The notes under the pieces were generated by a model. That model saw only the letters and a program-made list of their open reading frames with translations. It was not told where the DNA came from and did no database searches. A stretch of DNA of 49,986 bases, taken from Bacillus norwichensis. Lineage in GTDB: Bacteria > Bacillota > Bacilli > Bacillales > Bacillaceae_C. The DNA lies in the NCBI RefSeq assembly GCF_014836955.1, contig NZ_JACSPV010000022.1, positions 15,437 to 65,422 of the forward strand, read 5' to 3'. Below are positions 16,518 through 25,028 of the stretch, one piece after another; the stretch's first letter is position 1; each line of letters starts with the position of its first letter. The position numbers and the translations under genes were made by a program.

Positions 16518-16682
16518 TCTCAAATATTTAATTTTTGCTTACATTTAACTTATAACCTATTAATCAAGTAAAATCAAATGAATGATATGTACTAATTCTT
16601 TCATTTAACAGATCCTTACGAGATTATTCTGACTATTAATGTTAAAATAGATGAAGTTGAATCATTTTTAGGAGGAATTTTG

Positions 16683-17123
16683 ATGAGATTAACTGTCTAT
16701 CTTGCCGGAGAAATTCACAGCAGTTGGCGGGAGGAAATCAAAGAGAAAGCCCAAGCGCTTCAGCTTCCGGTTGATTTTGTTGGTCCAATGGAAAACCATG
16801 ACCGCTCCGATGCCATAGGAGAAGAAATTTTAGGAGAGCAGCCCGATGCAATTTTCAGAGATGAAGCCGCTTCAAGCTTCAACAATTTGAGAACTCAAGT
16901 TTTGATGCAAAAAGCTGATTTGGTCATCGCTTTGTTTGGCGAAAAATACCGACAATGGAATACAGCCATGGATGCCAGCGCTGCTCTTTCATTAGGTAAG
17001 CCGCTCATTTTGATTCGCCCCAAAGAACTTCATCATCCATTGAAAGAACTCTCCAGTAAAGCAAATGCCACCGTGGAAACGGTCAACCAGGCAATAAAGG
17101 CTTTGGCGTACATTTTTGAATAG
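16683..17123 (+). CDS. ytoQ: YtoQ family protein
   Basis: A 146-residue cytoplasmic protein matching the YtoQ family of Bacillaceae (about 148 residues). It starts RLTVYLAGEIHSSWREEI and has FVGPMENHDRSDAIGEEILG and RTQVLMQKADLVIALFGEKYRQWNTAMDA. The fold resembles nucleoside 2-deoxyribosyltransferase-like proteins (the YLAGE, D..S and ADLVIALF..Y..WN positions), but no activity is established. ATG 16683 is preferred over TTG 16680, with GGAGG at 7 nt. It is divergent from the thiamin operon. Confidence 0.9.
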   Translation: MRLTVYLAGEIHSSWREEIKEKAQALQLPVDFVGPMENHDRSDAIGEEILGEQPDAIFRDEAASSFNNLRTQVLMQKADLVIALFGEKYRQWNTAMDASAALSLGKPLILIRPKELHHPLKELSSKANATVETVNQAIKALAYIFE

Positions 17124-17186
17124 GAAGTACTAAGGCTGAAACTGCAGCACCTCGTTCCAGAATTTCCTTTGCGCGGACGCCGCAAA

Positions 17187-17216
17187 AGGGGCAGAATCCT
17201 AGTTGGATTCGCCCCT
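17187..17216. terminator. GC-rich hairpin downstream of ytoQ
   Basis: AGGGGCAGAATCC pairs with GGATTCGCCCCT around a 5-nt loop, about 65 bp after ytoQ. The T-run is better on the minus strand, so its direction is uncertain. Confidence 0.6.
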
Positions 17217-17254
17217 CATATTCACCTACTGCTCCATGACTGTCAAACTTTTTA

Positions 17255-17364
17255 TCAAATGTGCCTTGACGTATTTACGCCCAGATTTTACCGAACTCCG
17301 CTCGATAACTTTCTTTTAAAAACCTGTGGCATCTGCTAATGACTTTAAGTCGGGGGTTGAACCT
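17255..17364 (+). repeat. Family A dispersed repeat, copy A3
   Basis: TCAAATGTGCCTTGACGTATT, CGCCCAGATTTTACCGAACTC, CGCTCGATAACT, AACCTGTGGCATCTGCTAATG, ACTTTAAGTCGGGGGTTGAACC. The 3' hairpin part is missing; a family B element begins 8 bp later. Confidence 0.85.
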
Positions 17365-17371
17365 AAAATAC

Positions 17372-17500
17372 GTGTTCAAAAAGGTGCCAACTCAAAAACA
17401 ACAGGAGCAAGGGCGGAGAAGTGACGAGCAGCTTTTTGACACTTGAGCATTCAGGGGCAAGCCTACAAAGAGATTGACCACTTATTGATTTACTGAGTTT
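17372..17500 (+). repeat. Family B dispersed repeat, copy B1
   Basis: It starts GTGTTCAAAAAGGTGCCAA. It shares GCGGAGAAGTGACGAGCAGC and GCAAGCCTACAAAGAGATTG with copy B2 at 47.2 kb. The right end is degraded compared with B2. Confidence 0.75.
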
Positions 17501-17569
17501 TTAAGCTCACCTCGAAAAGAAACGCGCCATCCCCAGCAATAGATGACGCAAAAGTATATCAACTTTTAA

Positions 17570-17884
17570 CTACCAGCAGTCTGAGCCAGAGCCTGAAATT
17601 GGTTTACAATTTGGTTTGTTAACATATGCTCCGCAATTGTAATTTTCTTCAACTGTTTCATTAACGTTTTTTTGAGATACTGGAAAATAGTATTCGTTTC
17701 TTATAACGGTTCTATTGACATTAGTAACTTCAGTAGGTTGAATGTGTTTTCTAACTCGTCTTGTAGTGTTTGTATTTACAACCCTTCTCGTTGGACTAGT
17801 GATGACTTCAGGACTGGTATATATTTGGCCTTGGCTTAAGTTTTGATTAATGTATATATCTTCTTGTCTTCCCTTTGATCCCAT
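17570..17884 (-). CDS. CotD-like spore coat protein
   Basis: A 104-residue protein whose C-terminal half follows the CotD pattern: HIQPTEVTNVNRTVIRNEYYF then PVSQKNVNETVEENYNCG. It ends in a Cys/Gly/Ser tail with two further Cys. CotD proteins sit in the inner spore coat and depend on late mother-cell expression. It lacks the His-rich N-terminus of B. subtilis CotD and has a Thr/Arg/Gln-rich one instead. ATG 17884 follows AGGAGG at 8 nt. A weak sigma-K-like pair (AC at 17942-17943 and CATAGATTGTA at 17923-17913) lies upstream but deviates from consensus. Confidence 0.75.
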   Translation of the reverse strand: MGSKGRQEDIYINQNLSQGQIYTSPEVITSPTRRVVNTNTTRRVRKHIQPTEVTNVNRTVIRNEYYFPVSQKNVNETVEENYNCGAYVNKPNCKPISGSGSDCW

Positions 17885-18260
17885 TAAGCTCACCTCCTTT
17901 TCTCTTTGTTAATACAATCTATGAAAAAAGGAGAGTCTTGTACAGGACGACAATACTAAAATTCTACATTATTCTATAAATAGACATGCTGATCATGTCA
18001 ATTGACATAGTCTTCATCTATTACGCTCCTCAGACGCAAAAACCATTTCAAGTAGATGATTCGATGCTATAATATTGTCTTTCTAATAACTCCCTCAATG
18101 AGTTCAATACTTGTTTTCGCTTTTAACTAGTTCCTTTTTCTCTTACAGCTTGTCTTTCGTCATTCACCTAAAAGTTATTCAGTCCTTTTGTTCAATAGGA
18201 AGCTACGTCCATAAACACAGATTGATTTCTATCGCATAACATGCCCATGAGGTGAAGTAT
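17885..18260. other. Divergent promoter region between two spore-type genes
   Basis: 376 bp between the CotD-like and cupin genes, which point away from each other. It is AT-rich, with no open frame, hairpin terminator or repeat member that I can support. Shared late-sporulation control is plausible from the gene types only. Confidence 0.5.
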
Positions 18261-18878
18261 ATGATGGCTTCGTACATGGACTACACGTCACCATCAACGC
18301 AATACACTTTTGACGTAAATAAAAGTCCCTTGTTCAAAAAAGATAACCAAAACCTTATTAACGTGTTGGGTGTTCAACAATTAAATACACTTGAAAATGT
18401 ATCTCTCTTAGATATTTTTCTAAGTGCTAATAATGTCATTGAGCCCCATTATCATCAAAATGCTGCCCAACTAGTTTATTGTATTTCCGGTGCTGCTACT
18501 GTTTCGATATTTAACCCGTTTACAAAACAGCTACTCGATTTCTCCATCACACCCGGGCAAGTTGCAAATGTTCCACAAGGATGGTGGCATTACGAAGTAG
18601 CAACGGTTGATCATACTCATCTTTTAGCCATATTCGATGCTCCAACACCTGAAGTAATTTTGGGATCTGATCTATTAACATTCACTCCTGCGAATATCAT
18701 GGCTCATACTTATTGCCTTAATGAAAACCAATGGAAAAAGGTAACAGCTCCTGTTAAACCCTCAACCTATATTGGTCCCTATAAGGACTGCAACAGACAA
18801 AAAATAACAAATCATTATAATCAGTTAAATCCATTACCCCAATACCATTCGTCCCCTTATACTTCCTGGTATCGATAA
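18261..18878 (+). CDS. Single-domain cupin, spore/germin-like
   Basis: About 205 residues with one bicupin-type beta-barrel. Cupin motif 1 reads IEPHYHQNAAQLVYCISG: the two metal His are present, but the usual Glu is Gln. Motif 2 reads GQVANVPQGWWHYEVA with its His. Its nearest kin by eye are oxalate-decarboxylase-like cupins of Bacillus, some of which (OxdD) are spore coat parts. The Gln may alter or abolish metal catalysis. Start options are ATG 18261 and 18264, with GAGGTG just upstream. The last ~40 residues are Tyr/Asn/Pro-rich, as in many coat-associated proteins. A spore role is inferred from the neighbouring CotD-like gene. Confidence 0.8.
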   Translation: MMASYMDYTSPSTQYTFDVNKSPLFKKDNQNLINVLGVQQLNTLENVSLLDIFLSANNVIEPHYHQNAAQLVYCISGAATVSIFNPFTKQLLDFSITPGQVANVPQGWWHYEVATVDHTHLLAIFDAPTPEVILGSDLLTFTPANIMAHTYCLNENQWKKVTAPVKPSTYIGPYKDCNRQKITNHYNQLNPLPQYHSSPYTSWYR

Positions 18879-18995
18879 TATTTGTTTTGCCATGGAGCGT
18901 TTCACATTTTGAAGCAGCTCTACATTTAAAATAGAGATTCCTTATTTTTCAAGAAAAACAAGATTCTTTCACCGATAAATAAATAATTATTAAGA

Positions 18996-19131
18996 TCAAA
19001 TGTACCCTTCACATATTTGTGCTCAGATTTTATCGAGTTCCGCTCGTAAATTTCCTCTAAAAATCTGCAGCATCCCCGAAGCTTTAACTTTATTCAGCCT
19101 GGATTTGAACCATCGCTGAATGAAGTTAAAT
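18996..19131 (+). repeat. Family A dispersed repeat, copy A4
   Basis: It starts TCAAATGTACCCTTCAC and ends GCTGAATGAAGTTAAATTTT. It carries a clear inverted pair, TTAACTTTATTCAGC (about 19083-19097) against GCTGAATGAAGTTAA (about 19115-19129), around a short loop. It lacks the TCACCAC...AGAAGTGGG insert of A1 and A5. Confidence 0.88.
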
Positions 19132-19145
19132 TTTCACATAAAAAG

Positions 19146-19184
19146 GCACGAGAAATCAGCATTTCTAAAATTGCTTTCTCGCGC
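19146..19184. terminator. Bidirectional terminator
   Basis: GCACGAGAAATCAGCA pairs with TTGCTTTCTCGCGC, with T-runs beyond both arms. It can end ytoP (minus) and the cupin transcript (plus). Confidence 0.82.
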
Positions 19185-19259
19185 TTTTTAAGGTTATAAC
19201 CAATTTTATCCCAGTCTCACAATCCCTTTACAGCTTAGTAACTAGTGTCATAGCTCCTA

Positions 19260-20324
19260 TTATTGGTTTCGAATCGAATCCACTGTCGTCTGATCCGTCG
19301 CTTTCACTAGCTTCACAAGTAGTTCTTTAGCTGCAGCATAATCATCTACATGTACAATAGACGCATGTGTATGAATATATCGGGAGCAAATTCCGATTAC
19401 TGCACTCGGAACCCCTTCGTTAGATATATGTACCCGTCCGGCATCAGTTCCGCCCATTGATACAAAATATTGATAAGGAATATCATTGGATTCAGCTGTA
19501 TCAAGGACAAATTCCTTCATTCCTTTTAGCGTCACCATGGAACGATCGAGGATCCTTAAAAGAACGCCTTTTCCAAGCTGGCCAAATTCTTTTTTATCAC
19601 CGGTCATATCATTCGCTGGGCTGGCATCCAGTGCATAGAAGATATCAGGCTTAATCATATTCGCAGCAGACGCAGCTCCTCTTAAACCAACCTCCTCCTG
19701 TACTGTTGCTCCTGAATAAAGAATATTAGGCAACTTTTCTCCCTGCAGCTCCTTCATCAATTCAATGGCAAGACCACACCCGTAACGATTATCCCATGCT
19801 TTTGCCATGATTTTTTTCGGATTTGCAAGCGGAGTGAATGGACAAATTGGAACAATTTGCTGGCCAGGCTTAATTCCTATTTTCTCAGCATCCTCCCGAT
19901 CATCAGCTCCAATGTCTATCAGCATATTTTTTTCTTCCATCGGCTTCTTCCTCTGCTCCGGACTAAGCAGATGAGGAGGTATTGAACCAATTACTCCTAT
20001 AACTGGTCCGTTATCTGTAATGATCTGCACCCGTTGAGCCAGTAGCACCTGATTCCACCATCCACCCAACGTTTGAAATCGCAGCATCCCATTTTCCGTA
20101 ATTTGCGTCACCATGAATCCTACTTCGTCCATATGACCGGCTGCTAAGACTTTCGGCCCCTGTCCATGCTTCACACCAAAAACACTGCCTAGGCGGTCTT
20201 GTACGATTTCATCTGAGTACTTTTCCAGCTCACTTTTCATAAACCTGCGTACTTGATGTTCAAACCCTGGTGCTCCAGGAAGTTCCGTTAAATTTTGAAA
20301 CAAGTCCTTTGTTTCTTTTTCCAT
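19260..20324 (-). CDS. ytoP: YtoP, M42-family metallo-aminopeptidase
   Basis: A 354-residue di-zinc aminopeptidase of the M42 family (glutamyl aminopeptidase/PepA-like). Visible metal and catalytic positions are His and Asp in [12 protein letters not shown], bridging Asp in [11 protein letters not shown], the Glu pair in [11 protein letters not shown], Asp in [11 protein letters not shown] and the late His in [10 protein letters not shown]. These large cytoplasmic assemblies trim N-terminal residues from peptides. ATG 20324 has AGGGG upstream. It is divergent from ytzB, the same pairing as in B. subtilis. Confidence 0.93.
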   Translation of the reverse strand: MEKETKDLFQNLTELPGAPGFEHQVRRFMKSELEKYSDEIVQDRLGSVFGVKHGQGPKVLAAGHMDEVGFMVTQITENGMLRFQTLGGWWNQVLLAQRVQIITDNGPVIGVIGSIPPHLLSPEQRKKPMEEKNMLIDIGADDREDAEKIGIKPGQQIVPICPFTPLANPKKIMAKAWDNRYGCGLAIELMKELQGEKLPNILYSGATVQEEVGLRGAASAANMIKPDIFYALDASPANDMTGDKKEFGQLGKGVLLRILDRSMVTLKGMKEFVLDTAESNDIPYQYFVSMGGTDAGRVHISNEGVPSAVIGICSRYIHTHASIVHVDDYAAAKELLVKLVKATDQTTVDSIRNQ

Positions 20325-20602
20325 TGAAATTGCCCCTTTTCATGATTTATTTGAATAACTTATTACTAATTATATTGGCCAGATTCCACGGACAGAAAGT
20401 GCTAGTGTAGCCTGACCAGAGATATGTCAATTGAGCATTCTTCGCCGCTGGGCTTGCCCTTTTGATGTATGTTTCCATTTTATTTTTCTTTTATATATTT
20501 TACCAACTTTAATCTTTCATAATTTGGTAGCATTTAATATTCGAACTGCCCCTGAAATTACGATATACTAGAAGAGATGATTTGACTATGGAGGTGTTCA
20601 TT

Positions 20603-20923
20603 GTGAATTGGAAAAATTTTATACTTGGCGCTGGCGCTGGTGTGATTGCCGGCTATTTTGCAAATGAAGCATTAAAGAAAAACTCTTTGGCATCTGGTGA
20701 AAAGGTTCTTCAAACTGTAAAAGAAGCATTTAAAGATTCCGGTAGCATTGAAGGATCCTGGATTAAATTCAGACCTGAAGAATATGAAAAATATGCGGTG
20801 AAAACAAAAGTGTACCGAGGCGGCATTACTACTAAGGAAGATGGCGAAACAAAACAATATGAGTTTCTCGCCGATGCCAACACTGGTACTGTCATTGACG
20901 TATACCCAGTCACTTACGCGTAA
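20603..20923 (+). CDS. ytzB: YtzB, small membrane-anchored PepSY-like protein
   Basis: A 106-residue protein starting at GTG 20603 (NWKNFILGAGAGVIAGYF), with GGAGG at about 8 nt. One N-terminal membrane segment is followed by a small alpha/beta domain (FRPEEYEKYAVKTKVYRGGITTKE, then YEFLADANTGTVIDVYPV) that resembles a PepSY fold. It corresponds to B. subtilis YtzB. It lies next to the peptidase ytoP; PepSY-type domains often modulate peptidases, but any link is speculative. Confidence 0.85.
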   Translation: MNWKNFILGAGAGVIAGYFANEALKKNSLASGEKVLQTVKEAFKDSGSIEGSWIKFRPEEYEKYAVKTKVYRGGITTKEDGETKQYEFLADANTGTVIDVYPVTYA

Positions 20924-20969
20924 ATCTTATAATTCGGCTGCTCCTGAACTACTCATGCGGCTACATACG

Positions 20970-21006
20970 AAAAAACAGGTGGAATTTGAATTTCACCTGT
21001 TTTTTG
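20970..21006. terminator. Bidirectional terminator between ytzB and ytnP
   Basis: AAAAAACAGGTGGAATT (from 20970) and AATTTCACCTGTTTTTT (to 21006) form an almost perfect hairpin, with T-runs on both strands between converging genes. Confidence 0.92.
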
Positions 21007-21855
21007 CTATTTTCTTATAACTGCATCAGTAATATTTCCTTCTGCTCCCCACTTTAACGCTCTATAAATAGCATCATGATAAAAGATAAACCAACTTCCC
21101 GCCTCAATTTCCGCAGAAATCCATCTTTGTTTGGCATGGATTGAGTCCATCGGATAATCATCATACGCCAATACCCATAAAACATTGGAGTGGGCATGTG
21201 TCGGCATTATATCTGCCATGTGAACAGCCTTTTGCCCATCGCTTTCAATCGTAATGATACTATGCCCGGCACTATGTCCGCCAGTATGGAACATTTTAAT
21301 ACCGTCTTCAACAATCAACTCTCCTGTAAACGTTTCCACTTGATGAGCAATTGATTCCCAATTTTCCTTCCAATATGTATTTCTTGAGCGAATATTTGGA
21401 TGTCTCATTTCATCCCACTCAATTTGAGAAGTATAAATGACAGCATTTGGAAAAACAGAGGAATATCTATCTCCATCACGCTTGGTAAGTCCTCCAGCAT
21501 GATCAAAATGCATATGGGTCATACAAATTACATCGATATCGGCAGGCGATAATCCTAATTCAGCCAGTGATGCTTCAATTTTGGATTCTTCCGTTACACC
21601 GAAGTTACGGATTTGTTTATCTGATAATTTTCCGCTTCCAAGCCCGGCTTCTATTAAAATATTCTTTCCGTTTTTTCGCAGGAAAATGGGATCTGATCGC
21701 AGCTCAACAAGGTTCTTCTCATTAACAGGGTATCTCTTTGACCAAAGTGCTTTTGGTACAACACCAAACATCGCCCCTCCGTCAAGATGAGTGACTCCCC
21801 CATTCAACCAAGTCAACTGCAAATTTCCTATCTGCATCGTCTCCAATATTCTCAT
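21007..21855 (-). CDS. ytnP: YtnP, metallo-beta-lactamase-fold lactonase
   Basis: A 282-residue MBL-fold hydrolase. The zinc motif HMHFDHAGG is at residues 114-122, followed by His in [10 protein letters not shown] and a late [10 protein letters not shown]. subtilis YtnP degrades acyl-homoserine lactones and a Streptomyces signal; the same quorum-quenching activity is inferred here by position and motif. No signal peptide is present. The stop codon abuts the terminator at 20970-21006. Confidence 0.88.
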   Translation of the reverse strand: MRILETMQIGNLQLTWLNGGVTHLDGGAMFGVVPKALWSKRYPVNEKNLVELRSDPIFLRKNGKNILIEAGLGSGKLSDKQIRNFGVTEESKIEASLAELGLSPADIDVICMTHMHFDHAGGLTKRDGDRYSSVFPNAVIYTSQIEWDEMRHPNIRSRNTYWKENWESIAHQVETFTGELIVEDGIKMFHTGGHSAGHSIITIESDGQKAVHMADIMPTHAHSNVLWVLAYDDYPMDSIHAKQRWISAEIEAGSWFIFYHDAIYRALKWGAEGNITDAVIRK

Positions 21856-21960
21856 CTCCCAGCTTTTCGAATCATTGTACCATACAATTTTAGATTATAA
21901 AGGATAGGAAAAGTATTTTTCCATACAATAAAATACTACTTAGCGAAAGGGTGATTCCTA

Positions 21961-22239
21961 TTGTCTCTATCTTATCAGCATCAAATTGGACTTTTAAAAG
22001 ATATCATGGTGAACCATTTGGAAGATTCACGAGGTTCCATTTCAGAGTGCGGTCAAATCGGAAGACTTGTCAAATCATTGCTTGACAATCCCCAAATCGA
22101 TCATCAATTAACTCCTGTGCTTGAGGAAATATATTTATACTGCCAGAAAGGCTTCCAAACGAATGACTTGGAAAGTCATATTGGTGATCATCAGGAGCAT
22201 CTCTCACAATGGATTGGCAATATCAATCAATATTCGTAA
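21961..22239 (+). CDS. ytzH: YtzH, conserved small protein
   Basis: A 92-residue mostly helical protein of unknown function starting at TTG 21961, with AAAGGG about 9 nt upstream. Characteristic pieces are HQIGLLKDIMVNHLEDSRGS, VSLLDNP-like KSLLDNPQID and YCQKG. It is found beside ytmP in Bacillaceae. In B. subtilis the tRNA methyltransferase gene trmB lies between ytzH and ytnP; it is absent here. Confidence 0.88.
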   Translation: MSLSYQHQIGLLKDIMVNHLEDSRGSISECGQIGRLVKSLLDNPQIDHQLTPVLEEIYLYCQKGFQTNDLESHIGDHQEHLSQWIGNINQYS

Positions 22240-22300
22240 ATATGTTGCGAATGAGAAATACGAAGATCCTAGCAGCAATGTTGCTTTCACTTGAGATGAA

Positions 22301-22344
22301 ACCTTCCGTTTTCCCTACAATATTTAGACAAACGGAAGTTTTCT
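22301..22344 (+). terminator. Terminator after ytzH
   Basis: CTTCCGTTT (22303-22311) pairs with AAACGGAAG (22330-22338), followed by TTTTCTCC. Confidence 0.75.
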
Positions 22345-22384
22345 CCTAAGAAATTCAGCGCTTATGATTGGTTATTGGCAGTCT

Positions 22385-23164
22385 TTAATAGATTGTTTCC
22401 AGATAGTTTTCCCAAAAATTCATCTCCTGATAGCGTTGTTGACTCTTGTGCCATCCAATGGAGAGCATCGTTTGTGCAATAACATACCATTTCATTCGCA
22501 GCTGAAGATGTTCTGTATATTCCAAGCCATACAAGCCAAGCCAATGCTTCCAGTCATCTCTTGGAATATACCAATATAAAAGCGGCCCGATATCCAAAGC
22601 AGGATCTGCAATGGTAGCACCGTCCCAGTCAATCAGAAAAATTTCATTGTTATCTGAAAGAAGCCAGTTATTATGATTTATATCTCCATGGCAGACTGTA
22701 AATTTATCACTGCTTACATGAGTCAGCTCAGTTTGCAGGAACTGAAGCGATTTATGGACCGAAGGATCCAACAACAGTTCTTCATCCAGCGCTGAAATCA
22801 CTTCTTCCAGCATCATCTCCGGTTTATAAGGTGTCTTTCCGAGACGTCCAAGCATGGATAAAAGCGGGCTGGACTCATGTATTTTCTTTAAAAGCTTTGC
22901 CACGCCATCCTGGGCCATTTCTTCCGGCTTGAATTCCCGGCCATTCAAACATTCCTGTGCTGTGATTACATCACCATTTTCCATCCTTTTTGTCCATATT
23001 AGCTTAGGAACGATGCCCTCCGCCGATAATACAGCCAAAAAAGGTGAGGAATTACGTTTCAAAAAAAGCTTTTCGTTATTTTTAGACGCAAAAAAAGCCT
23101 TTCCTGTCGCACCGCCGGCAGGAATGATTTCCCAGTCATGCTCTAATAAGTGTTTCACCGTCAT
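22385..23164 (-). CDS. ytmP: YtmP, aminoglycoside-phosphotransferase/choline-kinase-like kinase
   Basis: A 259-residue protein of the APH/choline-kinase fold. The catalytic loop is CHGDINHNNWLL (D161, N166) and the metal-binding loop is LIDWDGATIADP (about 178-188). The N-terminal lobe is short but has the glycine-rich GGATGKAFFA. The substrate is unknown; neighbours do not point to antibiotic resistance, and small-molecule phosphorylation is the general expectation. It converges with ytzH. Confidence 0.9.
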   Translation of the reverse strand: MTVKHLLEHDWEIIPAGGATGKAFFASKNNEKLFLKRNSSPFLAVLSAEGIVPKLIWTKRMENGDVITAQECLNGREFKPEEMAQDGVAKLLKKIHESSPLLSMLGRLGKTPYKPEMMLEEVISALDEELLLDPSVHKSLQFLQTELTHVSSDKFTVCHGDINHNNWLLSDNNEIFLIDWDGATIADPALDIGPLLYWYIPRDDWKHWLGLYGLEYTEHLQLRMKWYVIAQTMLSIGWHKSQQRYQEMNFWENYLETIY

Positions 23165-23210
23165 TCACCTTCAATTAAAATACCGGAGGCGACACTCCGT
23201 TCATCTCATC

Positions 23211-23258
23211 AGAAAGAAAAAAGACGGCTATTGGATTTATGAAAATACAACAATAGCC
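23211..23258 (-). terminator. Terminator after the NERD-like gene
   Basis: GGCTATTG (23226-23233) pairs with CAATAGCC (23251-23258). On the minus strand a CTTTTTTCTTTCT tract follows. Confidence 0.75.
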
Positions 23259-23380
23259 ATCCCTTCCTTAAAGTTTAACGCGAACCGACTTTTTTCGTCA
23301 AGACCCAATCAATGGGATTCATTATTTTCACAAAGTTTTTTTACTGTTTAATCCTAACATACTATCTAATTTGGTACTGT

Positions 23381-24190
23381 TTAATGAAATTGCCCTTCAG
23401 TCTCCGAAAGAGCTCCCCCGTTAGCCCGCCTCACTTTTATTTTTGCACACCTGTCAAGTAGTGCTTTGGTCGCGCGAAACTGCATCATTTTCATAGGTGA
23501 GATAAAGGTTTTCAGCTCATTTAACCAAGTCTCATAGTCCTGCTTATCGATGAACAGAACATCATCAGGAGGATTTGAATGAGTAATATATCCCTTTTCA
23601 GCAACAACCACTTTTTCAATCGGCAGGTTTGTATCAGTTGTCTGAAATATTTGTCTCGCCACATGATTCATCCGTCGGACAGATAGAACCGGGCTCAAAA
23701 CTTTCATTTCCTTGTCTTTATTTTTTTTCTGCCAAAAATGTCCATTCGAGCCGATATACAGTGCGTCTTCTTCTCCATCCAAAAAGGACATGCACATTAA
23801 TTTAGATGGAGTGACCATTAACACCTCCATCTGCACCTTCGCCTTTTTCAACTGAAATACTGGATTGTACATCAAAAAAAAGGTATCAGGAAAACGCTGA
23901 ACAAGACAGCGCAGCCGAGAATCAGTAAATAATGATGCAAGGGGGTTTGACTTTTCCTTGATTGTGGAACTGGCCCATTTGATCTGTGAAGAAAAAAGCT
24001 GATCAAGATATGCCTGCTTTAGTTCCTCTACTTTTTCACTCTCCAAGTGTGTAACACCAAGTCTATTGCTTTCCTCCTCAAGGATTGCCTTCCACCTTCT
24101 CATTTTCAACCGAACAAACAGAGAATTATACCTGGATAAATCAGATTCATAACGAGATATATAATCATGTAATTTTATAAGCTGAGCCAT
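23381..24190 (-). CDS. Conserved protein, possibly NERD-like
   Basis: 269 residues without membrane segments. The N-terminal ~90 residues are helical and charged (SDLSRYNSLFVRLKMRRWKA). The middle (FPDTFFLMYNPVFQLKKAKV then MSFLDGEEDALYIGSNGHFW) and the following VLSPVLSVRRMNHVARQIFQ recall NERD (nuclease-related) proteins of Bacillaceae. I do not see a complete nuclease core, so activity should not be assumed. It follows ytlP in the same direction and ends in its own terminator. Confidence 0.68.
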   Translation of the reverse strand: MAQLIKLHDYISRYESDLSRYNSLFVRLKMRRWKAILEEESNRLGVTHLESEKVEELKQAYLDQLFSSQIKWASSTIKEKSNPLASLFTDSRLRCLVQRFPDTFFLMYNPVFQLKKAKVQMEVLMVTPSKLMCMSFLDGEEDALYIGSNGHFWQKKNKDKEMKVLSPVLSVRRMNHVARQIFQTTDTNLPIEKVVVAEKGYITHSNPPDDVLFIDKQDYETWLNELKTFISPMKMMQFRATKALLDRCAKIKVRRANGGALSETEGQFH

Positions 24191-24281
24191 TTAACTTCAT
24201 GCTTCCCCTCTTCTACATCAAACGTGTTCAATTGGATGCCCATAGTCATTTGGAACGCTATCTCCTTGCTTTTGGATCATC

Positions 24282-24845
24282 CTATCTAAACTTAAAAGAC
24301 TCGACTATTTCGTATTTCGGTATTTGATCAAGATGGGTACGGTACAATACTGCTTCTTCCATTGAAAAAACAGGACCAGGAAGCGAGGTTCCCAAGCTTT
24401 TTTCAGCTGCTGCCATTTGAAACTCCCCCTGCCCCATCCACTTTCTAGCAAGGGTGATATGGGGCTTGAAGGGCCTTGTCTCAAGCTCGAAGCCGGCTTC
24501 TATACATGATGTATAGACATTGTTCCTAACCTCTGCTAACGAAGGGCTTTCAGTCGTATTAACCCATAATATTCTTGGAAGATTCGGACGCCCAAACGTC
24601 CCCACCTGATTCAACCCCACCTGAAAGGAATGAACATTTGTCAAAGCTTCCTTCACATTTAGGACACTTTCAGCAAGCCGGCGTTGATCAGCATTTCCCA
24701 GAAAAGCCAAAGTAATATGGTAATCCTCAGGATGTACCCAGCTTTTAAAAGGAAAGCTCATCTTCAACTGTTCGCTGATTTTAGATAAATGAACTTTCAC
24801 TTTATCTGGTAATGTCAATGCAAAGAAATAGTGGGTTGAATGCAT
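24282..24845 (-). CDS. ytlP: RNA 2',3'-cyclic phosphodiesterase (ThpR/YtlP)
   Basis: A 187-residue 2H phosphoesterase. The two catalytic H-x-T motifs are H43-I-T in DYHITLAFLG and H129-I-T in KPHITLARK, the right spacing for the family. It opens 2',3'-cyclic phosphate ends of RNA to 2'-phosphate. ATG 24845 is preceded by AGAGGAGC. A family A repeat occupies the whole space between this gene and the upstream dat gene, so it lies in the likely shared transcript. Confidence 0.92.
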   Translation of the reverse strand: MHSTHYFFALTLPDKVKVHLSKISEQLKMSFPFKSWVHPEDYHITLAFLGNADQRRLAESVLNVKEALTNVHSFQVGLNQVGTFGRPNLPRILWVNTTESPSLAEVRNNVYTSCIEAGFELETRPFKPHITLARKWMGQGEFQMAAAEKSLGTSLPGPVFSMEEAVLYRTHLDQIPKYEIVESFKFR

Positions 24846-24861
24846 GTTTTTGCTCCTCTTA

Positions 24862-25028
24862 ATTAAATGTACCTTGGCCTATTCGCGCCCAGAATGTATC
24901 GAATTCCGCTCGACAAATCCCTCTGAAATCTGTGGTTTAACTTTTTGCCACGCATTGAAATGAATACACATATGCTTTCATCTCACCACTTACAGAAGTG
25001 GGAGTCTTCTGCTGAAATGATGTTAAAT
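24862..25028 (+). repeat. Family A dispersed repeat, copy A5 (most complete)
   Basis: TTAAATGTACCTTGGCCTATT, CGCGCCCAGAATGTATCGAAT, TCCGCTCGACAAATCCCTCTG, AAATCTGTGG, then CACATATGCTTTCATC, TCACCACTTACAGAAGTGGG and GCTGAAATGATGTTAAAT. It contains a CCACTTAC/AGAAGTGG hairpin at about 24988-25001. The right end overlaps the dat stop codon (25023-25025). Confidence 0.88.

Noticed and set aside
18215-18243. Sigma-K-like promoter (AC-N16-CATAACATG) directly upstream of the cupin gene
   Set aside because: Its transcript would begin at or inside the ribosome site at 18249-18254, leaving no leader; the match is probably chance.
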